Below are positions 5,305 through 7,547 of a DNA stretch of 7,547 nucleotides, in pieces. Positions within the stretch are counted from its first letter, which is position 1. Each line of letters opens with the position of its first letter. The stretch lies in NCBI GenBank assembly GCA_964420835.1, contig CAYQUO010000035.1, positions 1 to 7,547 on the forward strand. The letters run 5' to 3'. Source of the DNA: CAYQUO01 sp964420835. GTDB taxonomy: Bacteria; Chloroflexota; Anaerolineae; Anaerolineales; Anaerolineaceae. The notes under the pieces are model-generated. The model ran no database searches. It was given only the letters and a program-made list of their open reading frames with translations, and was not told where the DNA came from. The position numbers and the translations under genes are program-made.

Positions 5305-5940
5305 ATGTATATCCCAAAGCCCTACCGCATGGAGGACCAGGACGCCCTTGTCGCCTTCATGCGCGCCCACAGCTTCGCCACGCTCGTCTCGGTGGTGGAC
5401 GGCGCGCCCTTCGCCACCCACCTTCCCCTTGTCGTCACGACCGAAGACGAGGGCGTCACCCTGACCGGCCACCTCGCCCGCGCCAACCCCCACTGGCAGG
5501 CTTTTGGTCAGGGGGAGACGCTCGCCATCTTCGCCGGCCCCCACGCCTACGTCTCGCCCTCGCTCTACGAGAAGCGCGAGAGTGTTCCCACCTGGAACTA
5601 TGTCGCCGTCCACGCCTATGGCGTGCCGCGCGTCCTCGACTTTGACGATCAGCCCGCCGCCGTCGCGGCCATGCTCTCTGACATGATCCAGACCTACGAG
5701 AGCGCCTACCTGGCGCAGTGGGATGATCTCTCGGAACGGTTCCGCACCGGCATGATGCAGGGCATCGTCGGCTTCACCATGCGGGTCACCCGCCTCGAAG
5801 GCAAGGCCAAGCTCAGCCAGAATCGCAGCCTCCACGACCAGGCGGCCGTCGCCCAGGCGCTCGCGGTGAGCGATGACGCGGCCGCCGCCGAGACCGGGGC
5901 CATGATGCAGGCTCAATTGACACGCGGGGAGAAGAACTGA
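5305..5940 (+). CDS. PaiB-like FMN-binding split-barrel protein (putative negative transcriptional regulator)
   Basis: A 211-residue cytoplasmic protein of the FMN-binding, PaiB family. In Bacillus subtilis PaiB is reported to repress protease and sporulation genes; for most members the true role is unknown. Family motifs appear in order: MYIPKPYR (1-8), FATLVS (24-29), ATHLPLVV (37-44), GHLARANPHW (55-64), IFAGPHAYVSPSLY (75-88), VPTWNYVAVHAYG (94-106), MMQGIVGFTMRVTRLEGKAKLSQNR (ending at 174). The length is typical. The fold is a pyridoxamine-oxidase-like split barrel that binds a flavin. The ATG at 5305 has a weak AGGA site (5294-5297). It overlaps the stop codon of the isocitrate dehydrogenase gene, which supports coupling. 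The strong hairpin at 5962-5990 ends the unit. The pairing with isocitrate dehydrogenase has no obvious explanation. Confidence 0.92.
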   Translation: MYIPKPYRMEDQDALVAFMRAHSFATLVSVVDGAPFATHLPLVVTTEDEGVTLTGHLARANPHWQAFGQGETLAIFAGPHAYVSPSLYEKRESVPTWNYVAVHAYGVPRVLDFDDQPAAVAAMLSDMIQTYESAYLAQWDDLSERFRTGMMQGIVGFTMRVTRLEGKAKLSQNRSLHDQAAVAQALAVSDDAAAAETGAMMQAQLTRGEKN

Positions 5941-5961
5941 GGGTAGCACAAGAAGCGGGAG

Positions 5962-5999
5962 CGGCCCGACTGCGCAAGACAGTCGGGCCGGTTACTTTA
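5962..5999 (+). terminator. Rho-independent terminator of the isocitrate dehydrogenase/PaiB-like unit
   Basis: CGGCCCGACTG (5962-5972) and CAGTCGGGCCG (5980-5990) form a perfect 11-bp GC-rich stem with a 7-base loop CGCAAGA, followed by GTTACTTTA, an imperfect T-tract. It starts 22 bases after the stop codon of the PaiB-like gene and is in the correct orientation. Confidence 0.8.
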
Positions 6000-6007
6000 T
6001 GCAACAC

Positions 6008-6097
6008 CTACGACGGTCACCCCGAACGAAGTGAGGGGTCTGCTCTGGAAACGCAGGCAGAGCAGATGCCTCACTTCGTTCGGCATGACCGTCGTAG
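6008..6097. repeat. Large imperfect inverted repeat (40-bp arms) made of two hairpin units
   Basis: Arms 6008-6047 and 6058-6097 match at 36 of 40 positions around a 10-base spacer. Each arm also contains its own small hairpin: ACCCC/GGGGT around an 11-base loop (6019-6039), and ATGCC/GGCAT around the complementary 11-base loop (6066-6086). All four mismatches between the arms fall in these small stems, and each keeps its own stem paired. It lies between the convergent PaiB-like and pyrG genes and could limit read-through in both directions. Confidence 0.85.
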
Positions 6098-6114
6098 CGG
6101 TTCTCGCGTCAGCG

Positions 6115-6156
6115 CATGTCGTTCTGGACATGGCATTCTCGGCATGACAGTCGTAG
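6115..6156. repeat. Degenerate additional copy of the hairpin repeat
   Basis: TCGGCATGACAGTCGTAG (6139-6156) repeats 6080-6097 with one mismatch in 18. It is preceded by a small hairpin, CATGTC (6115-6120) with GACATG (6127-6132). It looks like a truncated member of the same family, next to the intact inverted repeat and 33 bases from the pyrG stop codon. No T-run suited to a pyrG terminator is visible nearby. Confidence 0.6.
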
Positions 6157-6189
6157 GCGTCGGCACAAACACCGCGTTTGCCAGCGTCT

Positions 6190-7547
6190 CTAGACCACCG
6201 CTTCCTCGACCACCGGCTCGACGTGGCCGTCGGTCGAGGTGAGGTGCTCCTTCACCGCGCCCATAAAGGCCAGGAACAAGGGGTGGGGCCGATTGGGGCG
6301 CGACTTGAACTCCGGGTGGTACTGGGTGCCCAGCATCCAGGGGTGGTTCGCCAACTCTGAGATATCCACCAGCGCCCCGTCGGCGCTCGTCCCGCTCACC
6401 ACCAGCCCCGCCGCCTGGAGCGCGGGCAGGTAGTGGTTGTTGACCTCGAAGCGGTGGCGGCGTCGCTCCGAGATGCGGTCGCAGCCGTAGGCCGCCCACG
6501 CCCGCGTCCCCGGCACAACCAGGCTCGTCTCCGCGCCCAGCCGCATCGTGCCGCCCATCTCGGTGATGCTACGCTGCTCGGGCAGCAGGTCGATGACCGG
6601 ATGCTTCGTCGTCGGGTGGAACTCGGTGCTGTTGGCCGTCTCGTTGCCCAACGCATGGCGGGCTAGTTCGATGACCATAATCTGCATCCCCAGGCACAGG
6701 CCGAAGTACGGGATGCCGTTCACGCGGGCGTAGCGCGCCGCCGCGATCTTGCCCTCGATGCCCCGGTGCCCAAAGCCGCCCGGCACCAGGATGCCCTGCG
6801 CGCCGCGCAGCCGCTCCGCCACGTTGGCGCCTTCCAACTCCTCGCTGTCCACCCAGTCGATCTGGACGTCCACCCCCTGCGCCACGCCCGCGTGATGCAG
6901 CGCCTCCTTGACGCTCAGGTAGGCGTCGTGCAACTCGACGTACTTGCCGACGACGGCAATGGTCACGGCGGGCTTGGGTGCGCGGATGCGGTCCACAAGA
7001 CCGCGCCACTCCGCCAGGTCCGGCCCGCGCGCCGCCAGGTCCAGCATCCGCACCAGCAGGTCGCCCAGGCCCGCCTCTTCCAGCATCAGCGGCACCGCGT
7101 AAATCGTGTCCGCCGTCACCAGCGGAATGACCGCCTCGGCGTCAACGTCGGTGAACAGGGCGATCTTGGCGCGCACGTCGGGCGCGAACGGGAAGTCCGA
7201 GCGGGCCAGGATGACGTCGGGCTGGATGCCGATGCCGCGTAGCTCCTTGACGCTGTGCTGCGTCGGCTTGGTCTTGAGTTCCCCCGTCGCGCCGATGTGC
7301 GGCAGGAGCGTGACGTGGACATACAGGACGTTGTCGCGGCCTACGTCCTTGCGCATCTGGCGGATAGCTTCCAGGAAGGGCAGGCTCTCGATGTCGCCCA
7401 CCGTGCCGCCGATCTCGACAATCAGCACGTCGAGCTCGTTGGCGCGGGCGGCCATCACAATGCGGCGCTTGATCTCGTTGGTGATGTGGGGAATGGTCTG
7501 GATGGTCTTGCCCAGGTAGTCGCCGCGCCGCTCCTTGGCGATGACCT
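6190..7547 (-). CDS. pyrG: CTP synthase (N-terminus beyond right window edge)
   Basis: It converts UTP to CTP using ATP and glutamine, the last step of de novo pyrimidine nucleotide synthesis. The visible 451 residues begin at VIAKERRGDYLGKTIQTIPHI; compared with about 545 residues in E. coli, roughly 100 N-terminal residues, including the P-loop region, are missing. The synthetase domain shows EIGGTVGDIES and KTKPTQHSVKELRGIGIQPD. The glutamine amidotransferase domain shows VGKYVELHDAYLSVKEAL, VPGGFGHRGIEGK, FGLCLGMQ with the nucleophilic Cys (codon at 6694-6696), and GTQYHPEF with the catalytic His and Glu. The frame is open to the window edge, so no start codon can be named; the in-frame GTG and ATG near 7455-7458 are internal. 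The tail (EPVVEEAVV) is acidic and unconserved. The gene is convergent with the isocitrate dehydrogenase/PaiB-like unit. Confidence 0.97.
   Translation of the reverse strand, partial: VIAKERRGDYLGKTIQTIPHITNEIKRRIVMAARANELDVLIVEIGGTVGDIESLPFLEAIRQMRKDVGRDNVLYVHVTLLPHIGATGELKTKPTQHSVKELRGIGIQPDVILARSDFPFAPDVRAKIALFTDVDAEAVIPLVTADTIYAVPLMLEEAGLGDLLVRMLDLAARGPDLAEWRGLVDRIRAPKPAVTIAVVGKYVELHDAYLSVKEALHHAGVAQGVDVQIDWVDSEELEGANVAERLRGAQGILVPGGFGHRGIEGKIAAARYARVNGIPYFGLCLGMQIMVIELARHALGNETANSTEFHPTTKHPVIDLLPEQRSITEMGGTMRLGAETSLVVPGTRAWAAYGCDRISERRRHRFEVNNHYLPALQAAGLVVSGTSADGALVDISELANHPWMLGTQYHPEFKSRPNRPHPLFLAFMGAVKEHLTSTDGHVEPVVEEAVV

Noticed and set aside
3760..5949. A 729-codon open frame antisense to the isocitrate dehydrogenase and PaiB-like genes
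   Set aside because: Long antisense frames are expected opposite GC-rich genes. It has no recognisable motif and both plus-strand genes are firmly identified.
6008..6156. Possible CRISPR fragment
   Set aside because: Units are in opposite orientation, spacing is irregular, there are no uniform spacers and no cas genes.
7455..7458. Start of pyrG at the internal GTG/ATG
   Set aside because: The frame continues to the window edge with conserved CTP synthase sequence (KERRGDYLG, IPHITNEIK).

Overview
This is a GC-rich bacterial chromosomal segment carrying housekeeping and envelope genes. I see no phage, plasmid, transposon, CRISPR or defence genes. Three things suggest a Chloroflexota (Chloroflexi)-like organism from an assembled draft or metagenomic scaffold: a Thermus/alphaproteobacterial-type isocitrate dehydrogenase with a C-terminal extension, dispersed GACGATGGAC-type and ATGCC/GGCAT-type repeats between genes, and a run of exactly 100 N at 1573-1672. 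The taxonomic guess is inference from gene flavour and repeat style, not proof.

Left block (1-2429, minus strand): a polysaccharide-biosynthesis cluster read right to left. It holds a Wzz/YveK-type chain-length and kinase-modulator membrane protein, then a CpsD/CapB-type bacterial tyrosine kinase, then a long-form glucose-1-phosphate thymidylyltransferase cut by the left window edge. The kinase and thymidylyltransferase genes are 2 bp apart. The membrane-protein and kinase genes are separated by an inverted short-repeat region that contains the assembly gap. Together they point to regulated export or assembly of a dTDP-sugar-containing surface polysaccharide.

Middle block (2430-3730): a divergent promoter region at 2430-2569 leads rightwards to a DUF423 membrane protein. 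Next comes a small acidic protein of 78 residues with its own near-consensus promoter and a leader hairpin touching its ribosome binding site. A convergent intergenic region at 3269-3508, with two hairpin repeats, separates it from a minus-strand DUF3072 small protein.

Right block (3731-7547): a divergent intergenic region drives an isocitrate dehydrogenase, followed 9 bp later by a PaiB-like FMN-binding protein and a rho-independent terminator. A second convergent intergenic region holds a 90-bp inverted repeat. Then comes CTP synthase (pyrG) on the minus strand, whose N-terminal part lies beyond the right edge.

The most interesting material is non-coding. Both convergent intergenic regions carry members of one hairpin-forming repeat family, with compensatory base changes between copies. 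Two consecutive small genes have leader hairpins. The isocitrate dehydrogenase carries Asp-Ile where NADP enzymes carry Lys-Tyr, predicting NAD+ use. I found no clearly new multi-gene system.
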